Source of the DNA: Methylobacterium sp. NMS14P
GTDB lineage: Bacteria; Pseudomonadota; Alphaproteobacteria; Rhizobiales; Beijerinckiaceae
NCBI RefSeq assembly: GCF_028583545.1
Contig: NZ_CP087106.1
Coordinates: 2,362,501-2,426,500 of the forward strand
Length of the DNA stretch: 64,000 nt
Reading direction: 5' to 3'
This document shows positions 52,589 through 62,728 of the stretch, one piece after another. Numbering within the stretch: the first letter of the stretch is position 1; every line of letters starts with the position of its first letter. The notes under the pieces are model-generated. The model worked only from the letters and a program-made list of their open reading frames with translations. It searched no databases and was not told where the DNA came from. A program made the translations under genes and the position numbers.

Positions 52589-52789
52589 TCAGCTCGACAC
52601 GAACAGCATCATCATCCGTGCCGCCGCCGCGATCTGCTCGACGGAGGCTTCCGGCATGTCGGCAACCACCTTCTCGACGATGCTCCGGGCGATGCCCTCG
52701 TACAGGCCGGCGCCCAGCGCGAACGTGCTGAGACGAACCAGCACGCTGTCGGCGATTGTCTTACGCTTCTGATCGGGCACGTCGCTCAT
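52589..52789 (-). CDS. Small protein, unknown function
   Basis: Not recognised. 66 residues, helical and amphipathic (DSVLVRLSTFALGAGLYEGIARSIVEKVVADM, EQIAAAARMMMLFV). GAGG lies 5 bp before the ATG at 52789. It sits 77 bp upstream of the HD-domain gene on the same strand and may be its operon partner. Confidence 0.55.
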   Translation of the reverse strand: MSDVPDQKRKTIADSVLVRLSTFALGAGLYEGIARSIVEKVVADMPEASVEQIAAAARMMMLFVSS

Positions 52790-53151
52790 GTCGGCCTCGG
52801 AAAGCCCTTGGTGACCGCGGTCTTCACCCTCGTGCGGCGAAGCCCCGGCGCGGTGTCGGTGGCGGCGCGCAGGCTCCTCGCCTGAGAGCGCATTTCGATG
52901 GCGTCCGCCACGTCGACGTGGTGGCTCTGTCGAGAGCGTGAAGGGCTCGGCCGTCGCGGCCTTCGGGTCGGCAAGCGTCGCGGTCTCGCTCTCCACAGCG
53001 GTGATCCCGGCCTCACGGTGCAGAGCGCCGGCGCCTGAGGGCCCGCGGGCCACTCGGGACCGTGCGGATTCTCGTGCCGTGGGGAGACGCCGTGCGTCCC
53101 GGCGTGCCCGCTCAGTCCCGGTCCCGAAGGTTCTGCTTCTCTTGGGAAATT
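52790..53151. other. Intergenic region with a possible tiny upstream frame
   Basis: 362 bp between the small gene and tRNA-Gln. A minus-strand frame of about 40 codons starting near 52908 (VADAIEMRSQARSLRAATD) ends with a stop overlapping the small gene start (ATGA). There is no ribosome site, so I do not call it. Nothing else seen. Confidence 0.35.
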
Positions 53152-53226
<75 letters not shown>

Positions 53227-53308
53227 AGGTGAGCGGAGGCTGTCTAGACGCCGCGCCCGCCCCTGGCAAGCGGCGGATCGCGGCCGTCCGGCCCCCGCCC
53301 GGAGCGGC

Positions 53309-54886
53309 TCAGCGGCGCTCGGGCGTGCCGTCGATCCGGCGGGGCAGGCCCAGCGGATTGGCGGCCTGGAGCGCCGCCGGCAGCAGGGCGTCGGGGACGT
53401 CCTGGTAGCTCACCGGCCGCAGGAACCGGTCGATCGCGAGGCTGCCCACCGAGGTCGTGCGCCCGTCCGAGGTCGCCGGATAGGGGCCGCCATGCACCAT
53501 GGCGTGCGCCACCTCGACGCCGGTCCCGAACCCGTCCACCAGGATCCGGCCGACGCGGCGCTCCAGGAGCGGCAGCAGGTCCCGCGCGGCCGCGTGATCC
53601 TCCGGTGCGAGGTGCAGCGAGGCCGTGAGCTGGCCCTCCAGGCGCTCCAGGACCGCCCGCATCGCGGCGAAGTCCGCGCAGCGCACCACGAGCCCCGAGG
53701 CGCCGAACATCTCCTCCTGCAACTCGGGATCCGCCAGGAACACGTCCGATTCCGCGGCGAACAGGGTGGCCCGGCCCTGGGTCGCCCCGCCCTCCGCGCC
53801 CTCGGCGATGCGGGTGACGGCGGCGTGGCCGGCCACCCGCGCCACGGCCTCGCGGTACGCGCGCTGGATGCCGGGCGTCAGCATGGTCGCGGCCGGGCTC
53901 TCGCGCAGGGCCGCGCCGGTCGCCTCCAGGAAGGCGTCGAGGCCCGGGCCGGGCAGCGCCAGGATCAGGCCGGGATTGGTGCAGAACTGCCCGGCGCCCA
54001 GCGTCAGCGAGGCCGCGAAGGCCTTGCCGATCGCCGCGCCCCGCGCGGCGAGCGCGCCGGGGAACAGCAGCACCGGGTTGATGCTGCTCATCTCGGCGTA
54101 GACCGGGATCGGCGACGGGCGCCCGGCCGCGATCGCCATCAGGGCGGTGCCGCCCCGGCGCGAGCCCGTGAAGCCGACGGCGGCGATCCGGGGATCGGCC
54201 ACCAGCCCCTGCCCGATCGACTGGCCGGCATCGAACAGCAGCGAGAAGGTCCCCTCCGGCAGGCCGCAGGCGGCGACCGCCTTCTGGACGGCGCGGCCGA
54301 CGAGCTCCGAGGTGCCGGGATGGGCGGGATGGGCCTTGACCACTACCGGGCAGCCCGCCGCCAGCGCCGAGGCGGTGTCGCCGCCCGCCACCGAGAAGGC
54401 CAGCGGGAAGTTCGAGGCGCCGAACACCGCCACCGGGCCGACGGCGATCCGGCGCAGGCGCAGGTCCGGGCGGGGCAGCGGCTTGCGGTCCGGCAGGGCC
54501 GGGTCGATCCGCGCCTCGACGTAGCTGCCCTCGCGGACCACGCCGGCGAACAGGCGCAGCTGGCCGACCGTCCGGGCGCGCTCGCCCTCGATCCGCGGCC
54601 GGGGCAGCCCGGTCTCGGCCATGCAGCGGGTGACGAGGTCGTCCCCGATCTCCAGGATGTTCGCGGCGATCGCCTCCAGGAAAGCGGCCCGCGCCTCCGG
54701 GTCGGTCTCCCGGAAGGTGTCGAAGGCGGCCTCGGCGAGCGCGCAGGCCCGGTCGAGGTCGCTCCGGCTCGCGCCCGGGAAGTCCGGTTCCAGGGCCTGT
54801 CCGGTGGCCGCCTCGACGGCCCGGAAGGTCGCCTCGGTGCCGCGCCGCGCCTCGGCGCCGATCAGGTTCTCGCCGCGCAGGGTCAT
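53309..54886 (-). CDS. Aldehyde dehydrogenase, 2-oxoglutarate semialdehyde type
   Basis: 525 residues, ALDH superfamily. NAD(P)-binding and catalytic landmarks: [48 protein letters not shown], catalytic Glu in [13 protein letters not shown] and catalytic Cys in [33 protein letters not shown] and EMSSINP are characteristic of the alpha-ketoglutaric semialdehyde dehydrogenase branch. That enzyme makes 2-oxoglutarate as the last step of non-phosphorylative pentose and sugar-acid breakdown. GAGAGGAG precedes the ATG. It is downstream of the ThDP enzyme (59 bp) in the operon beyond the GntR gene. Confidence 0.9.
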   Translation of the reverse strand: MTLRGENLIGAEARRGTEATFRAVEAATGQALEPDFPGASRSDLDRACALAEAAFDTFRETDPEARAAFLEAIAANILEIGDDLVTRCMAETGLPRPRIEGERARTVGQLRLFAGVVREGSYVEARIDPALPDRKPLPRPDLRLRRIAVGPVAVFGASNFPLAFSVAGGDTASALAAGCPVVVKAHPAHPGTSELVGRAVQKAVAACGLPEGTFSLLFDAGQSIGQGLVADPRIAAVGFTGSRRGGTALMAIAAGRPSPIPVYAEMSSINPVLLFPGALAARGAAIGKAFAASLTLGAGQFCTNPGLILALPGPGLDAFLEATGAALRESPAATMLTPGIQRAYREAVARVAGHAAVTRIAEGAEGGATQGRATLFAAESDVFLADPELQEEMFGASGLVVRCADFAAMRAVLERLEGQLTASLHLAPEDHAAARDLLPLLERRVGRILVDGFGTGVEVAHAMVHGGPYPATSDGRTTSVGSLAIDRFLRPVSYQDVPDALLPAALQAANPLGLPRRIDGTPERR

Positions 54887-54945
54887 GAGCTGCTCCTCTC
54901 GGTGGGGGTGCGGGCGGGCCGCACCGGGACGACGCGCGCGGGCGG

Positions 54946-56616
54946 TCAGGCCCGCTGCGCCGCCAGGGCCTTCTCGCGGATGGCCGCGAGGGTCATGGTC
55001 GGGGTCAGCGCCTCGGGATCGACGAGGCAGTGGATCATGGCCGGCAGCCCGGAGGCGAGGCCGCGCTCGAAGGCGGGGGCGAACTCCTCGGTGCGCTCCA
55101 CCCGTTCGCCGTGGCCGCCGAAGGCGCGGGCGAGGGCCGCGAAGTCGGGGTTGCGCAGCTCGGTCGCCGAGACGCGGCCGGGATACTCGCGCTCCTGGTG
55201 CATCCGGATCGTGCCGTACATGCCGTTGTCGAGCACCACCACCACGACGGCGATCCCGTACTGAACCGCGGTCGCGAATTCCTGCACGGTCATCATCACG
55301 TCGCCGTCGCCGGCCAGCGCCACGACGATCCGATCCGGGCGGCTGCGCTTCGCCATCACGGCGGCGGGCAGGCCGTAGCCCATGGAGCCGGAGGTCGGCG
55401 CGAGCTGCGTGCCGAAGGCGCGGAACCGGTAGTAGCGGTGGACCCAGGTGGCGAAGTTGCCGGCGCCGTTGCAGATCACCGCGTCCGGCGGCAGACGCTC
55501 GCGCAGCCACGCGATCGCCGCGCCGTACTGGAACGCCCCGGGCTTCGGCTCCGGCGTCTCGGACCACGCGCGGTAGGCGGCGTGGGCCTCGGCGGCGCGG
55601 CCGGTGCCGGTGGCCTCGAAATCGGGCAGGACCGCGCAGAAGGTCGCGGGCGCCGCCTCGATCGCCAGTGCCGGCTGGTAGACGCGGCCGAGCTCCGCCG
55701 CGTCGGCGTGGACGTGGACCAGCGGCAGGCCGGGATCCGGGATGCCGAGCAGGCCGTAGGATTGCGCCGGCATCTCGGAGAGGCGCCCGCCCACCATCAG
55801 CAGCAGGTCGGCCTCCCGGATCCGGGCGAGCAGCGCCGGGTTCGGCCCGATCCCGAGCTCGCCCGCGAAGTTCGGGTGGTCGGCGGGGAAGAGCTGGGCC
55901 CGCCGGAACGAGACCGCCACCGGCAGGTCGTGGCGCTCGGCCCAGGCGGCCAGGGCGGCGACGGCGCCTTCCGTCCAGCGGGAGCCGCCGAGCAGCACCA
56001 CCGGCCGCCGCGCTTCCGCCAGCATGGCCCGCAGGCGCGCAACGTCGTCCCCCGACGGGGCCGGCGCGGCCGGGACGACGCGCGGCGCGTCCGGCACGGC
56101 CGCGACGTCGTCGAGCATGTCCTCCGGCAGGGCGACCACGACGGGGCCCGGGCGGCCCTGCAGCGCGACCCGGAAGGCCCGGGCGAGGATCTCGGGGATG
56201 CGCGCCGCGTCGTCGATCTCCACCGCCCACTTGGCGACGCCGCCGAACATCTGCCGGTAATCCACCTCCTGGAAGGCCTCGCGGTCGCGCATCCGCCGGG
56301 CGATCTGGCCGACGAACAGGATCATCGGCGTCGAATCCTGGCGGGCGATGTGCACGCCGGCGGAGGCGTTGGTCGCGCCGGGGCCCCGGGTGACGAAGCA
56401 GATGCCGGGGCGGCCCGTGAGCTTGCCGGCGGCCTCGGCCATGATCGCCGCGCCGCCCTCCTGCCGGCAGACCAGCACGTCGATGCCGCTGTCGCGCAGG
56501 GCATCGAGCACCGCGAGGTAGCTCTCCCCGGGGACGCAGGTCACGCGCTCGACGCCCTGCGCGCGGAGCTGGTCGACGAGCACCTGCGCGCCGGTGCGTG
56601 GGGGCAATCCGCTCAA
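54946..56616 (-). CDS. ThDP-dependent enzyme (acetolactate synthase large-subunit-like)
   Basis: 556 residues with the three ThDP-fold domains. The activating Glu53 is in [19 protein letters not shown], followed by [23 protein letters not shown]. The ThDP/Mg motif runs from [15 protein letters not shown] to [29 protein letters not shown] precedes it. No regulatory-subunit gene is adjacent, so it is a catabolic type rather than biosynthetic IlvB. A Glu at position 53 excludes glyoxylate carboligase. It probably decarboxylates or condenses a 2-keto acid of this sugar-acid route. TTG start at 56616 with GGGAGGAA upstream. Confidence 0.85.
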   Translation of the reverse strand: MSGLPPRTGAQVLVDQLRAQGVERVTCVPGESYLAVLDALRDSGIDVLVCRQEGGAAIMAEAAGKLTGRPGICFVTRGPGATNASAGVHIARQDSTPMILFVGQIARRMRDREAFQEVDYRQMFGGVAKWAVEIDDAARIPEILARAFRVALQGRPGPVVVALPEDMLDDVAAVPDAPRVVPAAPAPSGDDVARLRAMLAEARRPVVLLGGSRWTEGAVAALAAWAERHDLPVAVSFRRAQLFPADHPNFAGELGIGPNPALLARIREADLLLMVGGRLSEMPAQSYGLLGIPDPGLPLVHVHADAAELGRVYQPALAIEAAPATFCAVLPDFEATGTGRAAEAHAAYRAWSETPEPKPGAFQYGAAIAWLRERLPPDAVICNGAGNFATWVHRYYRFRAFGTQLAPTSGSMGYGLPAAVMAKRSRPDRIVVALAGDGDVMMTVQEFATAVQYGIAVVVVVLDNGMYGTIRMHQEREYPGRVSATELRNPDFAALARAFGGHGERVERTEEFAPAFERGLASGLPAMIHCLVDPEALTPTMTLAAIREKALAAQRA

Positions 56617-56697
56617 GCCGTTCCTCCCTGGCGCTCGGGCCGCATCCGGGGCGTGGCGCCGGGGTCGGCCGTGGACCCGCCCGTCGCTGAGATGCGT

Positions 56698-56709
56698 CTG
56701 ATATCCCAG
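56698..56709. promoter_or_regulatory. Putative GntR operator, site 1 (CTGATATCCCAG)
   Basis: 12-bp site centred on an ATATC core, about 85 bp upstream of the ThDP enzyme start. Its reverse complement CTGGGATATCAG occurs at 57530-57541, the only other copy I noticed. The arms CTG..CAG are symmetric, as expected for an FCD-type GntR dimer. Confidence 0.65.
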
Positions 56710-56745
56710 TTTCAGGATAGGGGCGGGTTCGAGGCGGTCAACCTG

Positions 56746-57501
56746 TCAGACCAGGGGGCGCCGGTCGAGGGCCCGGCGGGTCATCTGGTCGAGAAAGTCG
56801 AACAGCGTCCCGATCCCGGCAAGGGCCGCGCCCGCGTCCCGCGCCGCGATGCCCGACACGATCGCCGCGTGGATCGCGGCGCAGTCCGGGAAGCTGGCGG
56901 TCGGCTCGTAGGTGTACCAGAACCGGCGCGACTGCGCGTGCAGCGCCGCCATGGTGCCGGTGAGCGTCGGGTTGTGGGCGGCGCCGACCAGCCCCTCGTG
57001 CAGGGCGCGCTTGTGCCGGAAATACGCCTCCCGGTCACGGGCCTCCGCGGTGCCGCGCAGGCCGGCGACTCGGTCCAGCAGCCGCGCCATGTCGTCCCCG
57101 GTGCCGCGCGCGATGGCGCAGCGGGCCACGGTCTCGTCGAGGGGGCGCCGCACCTCCAGCAGCTCGAGGTGCTTGACGACGTCGACCTGGGTGACGAGGA
57201 CGCCGCGGCGCGGATGGACCTCCACGAACCCGATCGTCTTCAGCCGCGCCAGGGCCTCGCGGACCGGGGTCCGGCCGAGGCCGAGCTCCGCGCCGAGTTC
57301 GCCCTCCGAGACCATGGCGCCTGGCGCGAGGCGGCGGCTGATGATCATCTGCTCGATGGCGTCGTAGGCGGTCTCGGCGAGCGAGCGCGGCCTGGGCACC
57401 TCCGCCGCCGTCGCGCTCCCGCCGCCCGCAAATCCCAATTCGGCCAAGGGCTTCCCCGTCGATCTCCGCCCGTGTCTGGCGCGACCCGCGTCGGTTGACA
57501 A
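56746..57501 (-). CDS. GntR-family (FadR/FCD) transcriptional regulator
   Basis: Up to 251 residues. The winged helix-turn-helix (about 38-105) has SLAETAYDAIEQMIISRRLAPGAMVSEGELGAELGLGRTPVREALARLKTIG-type sequence ending PRRGVLV. The FCD effector domain (about 115-235) has ELLEVRRPLDETVARCA, FRHKRALHEGLVGAAHNP and SGIAARDAG, with metal-binding His and Asp positions apparently kept. The start is uncertain: TTG at 57501 is the furthest, and TTG at 57447 has GGGGAAG close upstream. It lies between two matching operator-like sites and so probably represses both flanking operons and itself, with a sugar acid as inducer. Confidence 0.9.
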   Translation of the reverse strand: MSTDAGRARHGRRSTGKPLAELGFAGGGSATAAEVPRPRSLAETAYDAIEQMIISRRLAPGAMVSEGELGAELGLGRTPVREALARLKTIGFVEVHPRRGVLVTQVDVVKHLELLEVRRPLDETVARCAIARGTGDDMARLLDRVAGLRGTAEARDREAYFRHKRALHEGLVGAAHNPTLTGTMAALHAQSRRFWYTYEPTASFPDCAAIHAAIVSGIAARDAGAALAGIGTLFDFLDQMTRRALDRRPLV

Positions 57502-57529
57502 TGGCGCCGCGCGCCGTGTTACTCAAGAG

Positions 57530-57541
57530 CTGGGATATCAG
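57530..57541. promoter_or_regulatory. Putative GntR operator, site 2 (CTGGGATATCAG)
   Basis: Exact inverted copy of the site at 56698-56709, located in the 138-bp divergent gap between the GntR gene and the RraA-type gene. It is well placed to control both directions. Confidence 0.65.
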
Positions 57542-57639
57542 TCCGCGCGCAGCGCGGGCGGGAGCCAAGGCCGGCACAAGCGACGCGTGATTGTCACCGT
57601 GCGCGGGTGCCGAGACCGAGGCCCGGGGAGGAGAAGCGG

Positions 57640-58359
57640 ATGTCCGGGTTGTCCCCTGAGACGCGCGCCAAGCTGAAGACCGTCAGCACCGCGACGCTGA
57701 TGACCGCCCTCTACAAGCGCGGCTTCCGCAACCAGATGATCCAGGGCGTGCTGCCCCTGAAGGCCGGTGGCCCGACGATGGTCGGCGAGGCCTACACCCT
57801 GCGCTACATCCCGGCCCGGGAGGACCTGAACCCGATCACGGTGTTCCGCGACCGCGCGCACCCGCAGCGCAAGGCCGTGGAGGAGTGCCCGCCCGGCGCC
57901 GTGATGGTGATCGACAGCCGGAAGGACGCCCGGGCCGCCTCCGCGGGCTCGATCCTGGCGACCCGCCTGATGGTGCGCGGCTGCGCCGGGCTCGTCACCG
58001 ACGGCGGCTTCCGCGATGCCGACGAGATCGCCCGGCTGGAGATGCCGAGCTACCACGCGCGCCCGTCGGCACCGACGAACCTCACGGTCCACCAGGCGAT
58101 CGACATCAACGTGCCGATCGGCTGCGGCGACGCGCCCGTCTTCCCCGGCGACGTGGTCGTCGGCGACGGCGACGGGGTCGCGGTGATCCCGGCCCACCTC
58201 GCCGACGCGGTCGCCGACGAGGCCGTCGAGATGACCGCCTACGAGGATTTCGTCACCGAGGAGGTTCGCAAGGGCCGCACAATCCTCGGCCTCTACCCTG
58301 CCACCGACGAGCAGAGCCTCGCCGATTTCGCCGCCTGGCGGAAGCGGACCGGTCGCTGA
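57640..58359 (+). CDS. RraA-family protein, probable aldolase/dehydratase of sugar-acid catabolism
   Basis: 239 residues. The RraA/HMG-aldolase fold is shown by VSTATLMTALYKRGFRNQ, GEAYTLRY, and the metal/substrate motif GLVTDGGFRDADEI containing the conserved Asp-Gly and Arg-Asp pair, then VPIGCGDAPVFPGDVVVGDGDGVAVIP. In metabolic clusters this family cleaves or decarboxylates 2-keto acids with a divalent metal; the RNase E inhibitor role of E. coli RraA is unlikely here. A strong GGGGAGGAG site precedes the ATG at 57640. First gene of the plus-strand operon; it may act on the 2-keto-3-deoxy acid made by the dehydratase. Confidence 0.88.
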   Translation: MSGLSPETRAKLKTVSTATLMTALYKRGFRNQMIQGVLPLKAGGPTMVGEAYTLRYIPAREDLNPITVFRDRAHPQRKAVEECPPGAVMVIDSRKDARAASAGSILATRLMVRGCAGLVTDGGFRDADEIARLEMPSYHARPSAPTNLTVHQAIDINVPIGCGDAPVFPGDVVVGDGDGVAVIPAHLADAVADEAVEMTAYEDFVTEEVRKGRTILGLYPATDEQSLADFAAWRKRTGR

Positions 58360-58440
58360 GCGTGCCGTACCGGCCCGCTCCGGCCCGGCCCGCGATCGGC
58401 AATGGGCCGGGACGCGTCGGATTCGGCTCGGGGGGACGCC

Positions 58441-59790
58441 ATGGCGGCGGGGTTGCGCGGGGGCGATGCGGCGCCGGAGATCGAGCGGCGGACGATCGCC
58501 AAGGTGTCGCGGCGTCTCCTGCCGCTGATCGTCCTGATCTACTTCGTCGCCTACATGGACCGGACGAATGTGGGCTTCGCCTCGTTCGGGCTGAGCCGGG
58601 AGTTCGGGTTCTCCGCCACGGTCTACGGATGGGCGGCCGGCATCTTCTTCCTCGGCTACGTCATCTTCGAAGTGCCGAGCAACGTCCTCCTGGAGCGCGC
58701 CGGGGCGCGGCTCTGGATCGCCCGGATCATGGTCACCTGGGGACTGGTGGCGGGCAGCATGGCCCTCATCACCGGCCCGGCGAGCTTCCTCGCCCTGCGC
58801 TTCCTGCTGGGCGTGGCCGAGGCCGGATTCTTCCCCGGCGTGATCCTCTACTTCACCTACTGGTTCCCGAAGCGGTACCGGGCGCGCGTGGTCGCCGCGC
58901 TGTTCCTGGCGGTCCCGGGCTCGAACGCCCTCACGGCAGTGATCTCGGGGGCGCTGCTCCAGCTCGAGGGGGCGCTGGGCCTGCACGGCTGGCAGTGGCT
59001 GTTCCTCCTCGAGGCGGCCCCCTCGATCCTGCTGGCCTTCGCGGTCCTGGCGCTGATGACCGACCGTCCCGAACAGGCGGCGTGGCTCACCCCCGAGGAG
59101 CGGCTGTGGCTCGGGACCGCGATCGCGGCGGAGCGGGACGGCACGGTCAGGGCCCACGGGCCCTTCACCCTGGGGCAGGTCCTCACCGACCGGCGCGTGC
59201 TCGCGCTGGGGTCGATCTACTTCAGCATCGGCACCGCCACCTACGGCATCACCTTCTTCCTGCCGCCGATCCTGAAGAGCCTGCACCTCACCGACTGGGA
59301 GACGGGCGTCGCCACGGCGGTGCCCTACCTCGTCGGGACCCTGGGCATGATCGCCTGGAGCTGGTCGTCGGACCGGCGCGACGAGCGCCGCTGGCACTTC
59401 GCGATCGCCGCGCTGGTCGCCGCCCTCGGCCTCATCGCCTCCGGACCCGTGCTCGGCAGCCTCTGGGCGCTCGCGGCGATGTCGGTGGCCACGGTCGGGC
59501 TCTACGGGAGCAAGCCGGCCTTCTGGGCGATGCCGGGGGAGTTCCTGGCCGGGCCCGCGGCCGCAGGGGGGATCGCCCTGATCAACGCGATCGGCAATCT
59601 CGGCGGCTTCGTCGGCCCCTACGTCCTGGGCTGGCTCAAGGATTACACCGGCACCTACGAGGCCGGCCTCTACTTCCTGGCGGCGTGCGCGCTCGCCTCC
59701 GCGGCGATCACGCTCGTCGCGGGCCGGCCCGGCCGCGGCGGGACGGATCCGCGGCGCGGCGCCGTCCGCCCGGCCGGGCCGGACCCGTGA
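58441..59790 (+). CDS. MFS transporter, anion:cation symporter family (sugar-acid uptake)
   Basis: 449 residues with 12 membrane helices. RLLPLIVLIYFVAYMDRTNVGFASFGLSREFGF-type N-terminus with DRTN, then GYVIFEVPSNVLLERAGARLWIARIM and LRFLLGVAEAGFFPGVILYFTYWFP are signatures of the ACS family (phthalate, tartrate, galactonate and glucarate permeases). FWAMPGEFLAGPAAAGGIALINAIGNLGGFVGPY is in the C-terminal half. I use ATG at 58441, which has a G-rich ribosome site; ATG at 58402 has none. It should import the aldonate or related acid used by this cluster. Confidence 0.92.
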   Translation: MAAGLRGGDAAPEIERRTIAKVSRRLLPLIVLIYFVAYMDRTNVGFASFGLSREFGFSATVYGWAAGIFFLGYVIFEVPSNVLLERAGARLWIARIMVTWGLVAGSMALITGPASFLALRFLLGVAEAGFFPGVILYFTYWFPKRYRARVVAALFLAVPGSNALTAVISGALLQLEGALGLHGWQWLFLLEAAPSILLAFAVLALMTDRPEQAAWLTPEERLWLGTAIAAERDGTVRAHGPFTLGQVLTDRRVLALGSIYFSIGTATYGITFFLPPILKSLHLTDWETGVATAVPYLVGTLGMIAWSWSSDRRDERRWHFAIAALVAALGLIASGPVLGSLWALAAMSVATVGLYGSKPAFWAMPGEFLAGPAAAGGIALINAIGNLGGFVGPYVLGWLKDYTGTYEAGLYFLAACALASAAITLVAGRPGRGGTDPRRGAVRPAGPDP

Positions 59791-59806
59791 GACCGGAGAC
59801 AGAGCG

Positions 59807-61537
<1,731 letters not shown>

Positions 61538-61588
61538 CCGGCCCGAGCCGTCGGCAACAGGCGGCGGGCCGCACCACAGGGAGGTACC

Positions 61589-62593
61589 ATGGTCACGATC
61601 GCACGCAGGGGGCTGCTCGCCGGAGCGGCCCTGATCGGCGCCGCGCGGGCGGCGGGAGCCGGCTGGGAGCCGTCGCAGCGGGTGCCCGACCCAGCGGTGG
61701 AGATCGTCGATCCGGCCTTCGCCAAGTACCGCCTCGCCTCGGCGACGGTCGAGCGGGTTGCCACCGGCTTCCGCTGGGCCGAGGGCCCGGTCTGGTTCGG
61801 CGACATGGGATCGCTGCTGTTCAGCGACGTGGTCAACGACCGGATCATGAAGTGGGAGGAGGCGTCGGGCGCGCTCTCGGTGTTCCGCAAGCCGTCGAAC
61901 TACGCCAACGGCAACACCCGCGACCGGCAGGGCCGCCTGATCACCTGCCAGCACAAGACGCGCAGCGTGACCCGGACCGAGCACGACGGCAGCCTCACCA
62001 CGCTGATGGACCGGTTCGACGGCAAGCCGCTGAACTCGCCCAACGACGTGGTCTGCCATTCAGACGGCGCGGTCTGGTTCACCGACCCGGCCTTCGGGCC
62101 GAACCCGCACGAGTCCATGGCCGCGCCGGAACTGCCCGGCAACGTCTACCGGATCGACCCCAGGACGGGGCAGGCCAGCGTCGTGGTCGAGGGCGTGGCG
62201 GGTCCGAACGGGCTCTGCTTCTCGCCGGACGAGTCCAAGCTCTACGTCATCGAGGCGCGGGCGAAGCCGAACCGCCTGATCCGCGTCTACGATGTGGTCG
62301 AGAACGGCACCAGGACCGCGAACGGGCGGGTGTTCTACGATGCCGGCACCGGCACGCCGGACGGCTTCCGCGTCGATGTCGACGGCAATCTCTGGTGCGG
62401 CTGGGGGATGAGCGAGGCCGAGGACGGGGTCATCGTGCTCTCGCCGCAGGCCAAGCTGATCGGCCGGATCCGCCTGCCGGAGCGCTGCGCCAACCTGTGC
62501 TTCGGCGGCGTCAACCGCAACCTGCTGCTGATGACGGCGTCGCACTCGGTCTATTCACTGTACGTGAACACGCGGGGCGCGGGGACCTGCTGA
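61589..62593 (+). CDS. Exported SMP-30/gluconolactonase-like sugar lactonase
   Basis: 334 residues. The N-terminus ARRGLLAGAALIGAARAAGA looks like a twin-arginine signal, so the enzyme is probably periplasmic and exported folded. The six-bladed propeller has the metal ligands of the family: Glu in RWAEGPVWFGD, Asn in SPNDVV, Asn in GPNGLCFSPDES and Asp in DGFRVDVDGNLW. It would open sugar lactones outside the cytoplasm to give the acids taken up by the permease. GGGAGG precedes the ATG. Confidence 0.9.
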   Translation: MVTIARRGLLAGAALIGAARAAGAGWEPSQRVPDPAVEIVDPAFAKYRLASATVERVATGFRWAEGPVWFGDMGSLLFSDVVNDRIMKWEEASGALSVFRKPSNYANGNTRDRQGRLITCQHKTRSVTRTEHDGSLTTLMDRFDGKPLNSPNDVVCHSDGAVWFTDPAFGPNPHESMAAPELPGNVYRIDPRTGQASVVVEGVAGPNGLCFSPDESKLYVIEARAKPNRLIRVYDVVENGTRTANGRVFYDAGTGTPDGFRVDVDGNLWCGWGMSEAEDGVIVLSPQAKLIGRIRLPERCANLCFGGVNRNLLLMTASHSVYSLYVNTRGAGTC

Positions 62594-62620
62594 GATCGGA
62601 TGGGCGGTTCGGGCCGCCCT

Positions 62621-62716
62621 GCCGTCCTCGCGAGCGGCGCGAAGCAAACCAGGGCGGCGCCACGCTGACCGATGTCGCGCTGCCCCGAGTCGCTTCGCCA
62701 CGCTCGCGATGACGGC
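62621..62716. repeat. Interspersed inverted repeat (CTCGCGAGC-type)
   Basis: Left arm 62621-62646 (GTCCTCGCGAGCGGCGCGAAG) and right arm 62691-62716 (CTTCGCCACGCTCGCGATGAC) are inverted repeats with about 22 of 26 matches. It lies between the convergent lactonase and metH genes. Elements reading GTCATCGCGAGCG...GCGAAGCGACT are, to my knowledge, common intergenic repeats in Rhizobiales genomes. Confidence 0.65.
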
Positions 62717-62728
62717 GGTGCCTCGCCC

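Noticed and set aside
53309..56230. Apparent fusion of the aldehyde dehydrogenase with an upstream 440-residue segment.
   Set aside because: The upstream part is an out-of-frame shadow of the ThDP enzyme gene. The ATG at 54886 with GAGAGGAG marks the real start.
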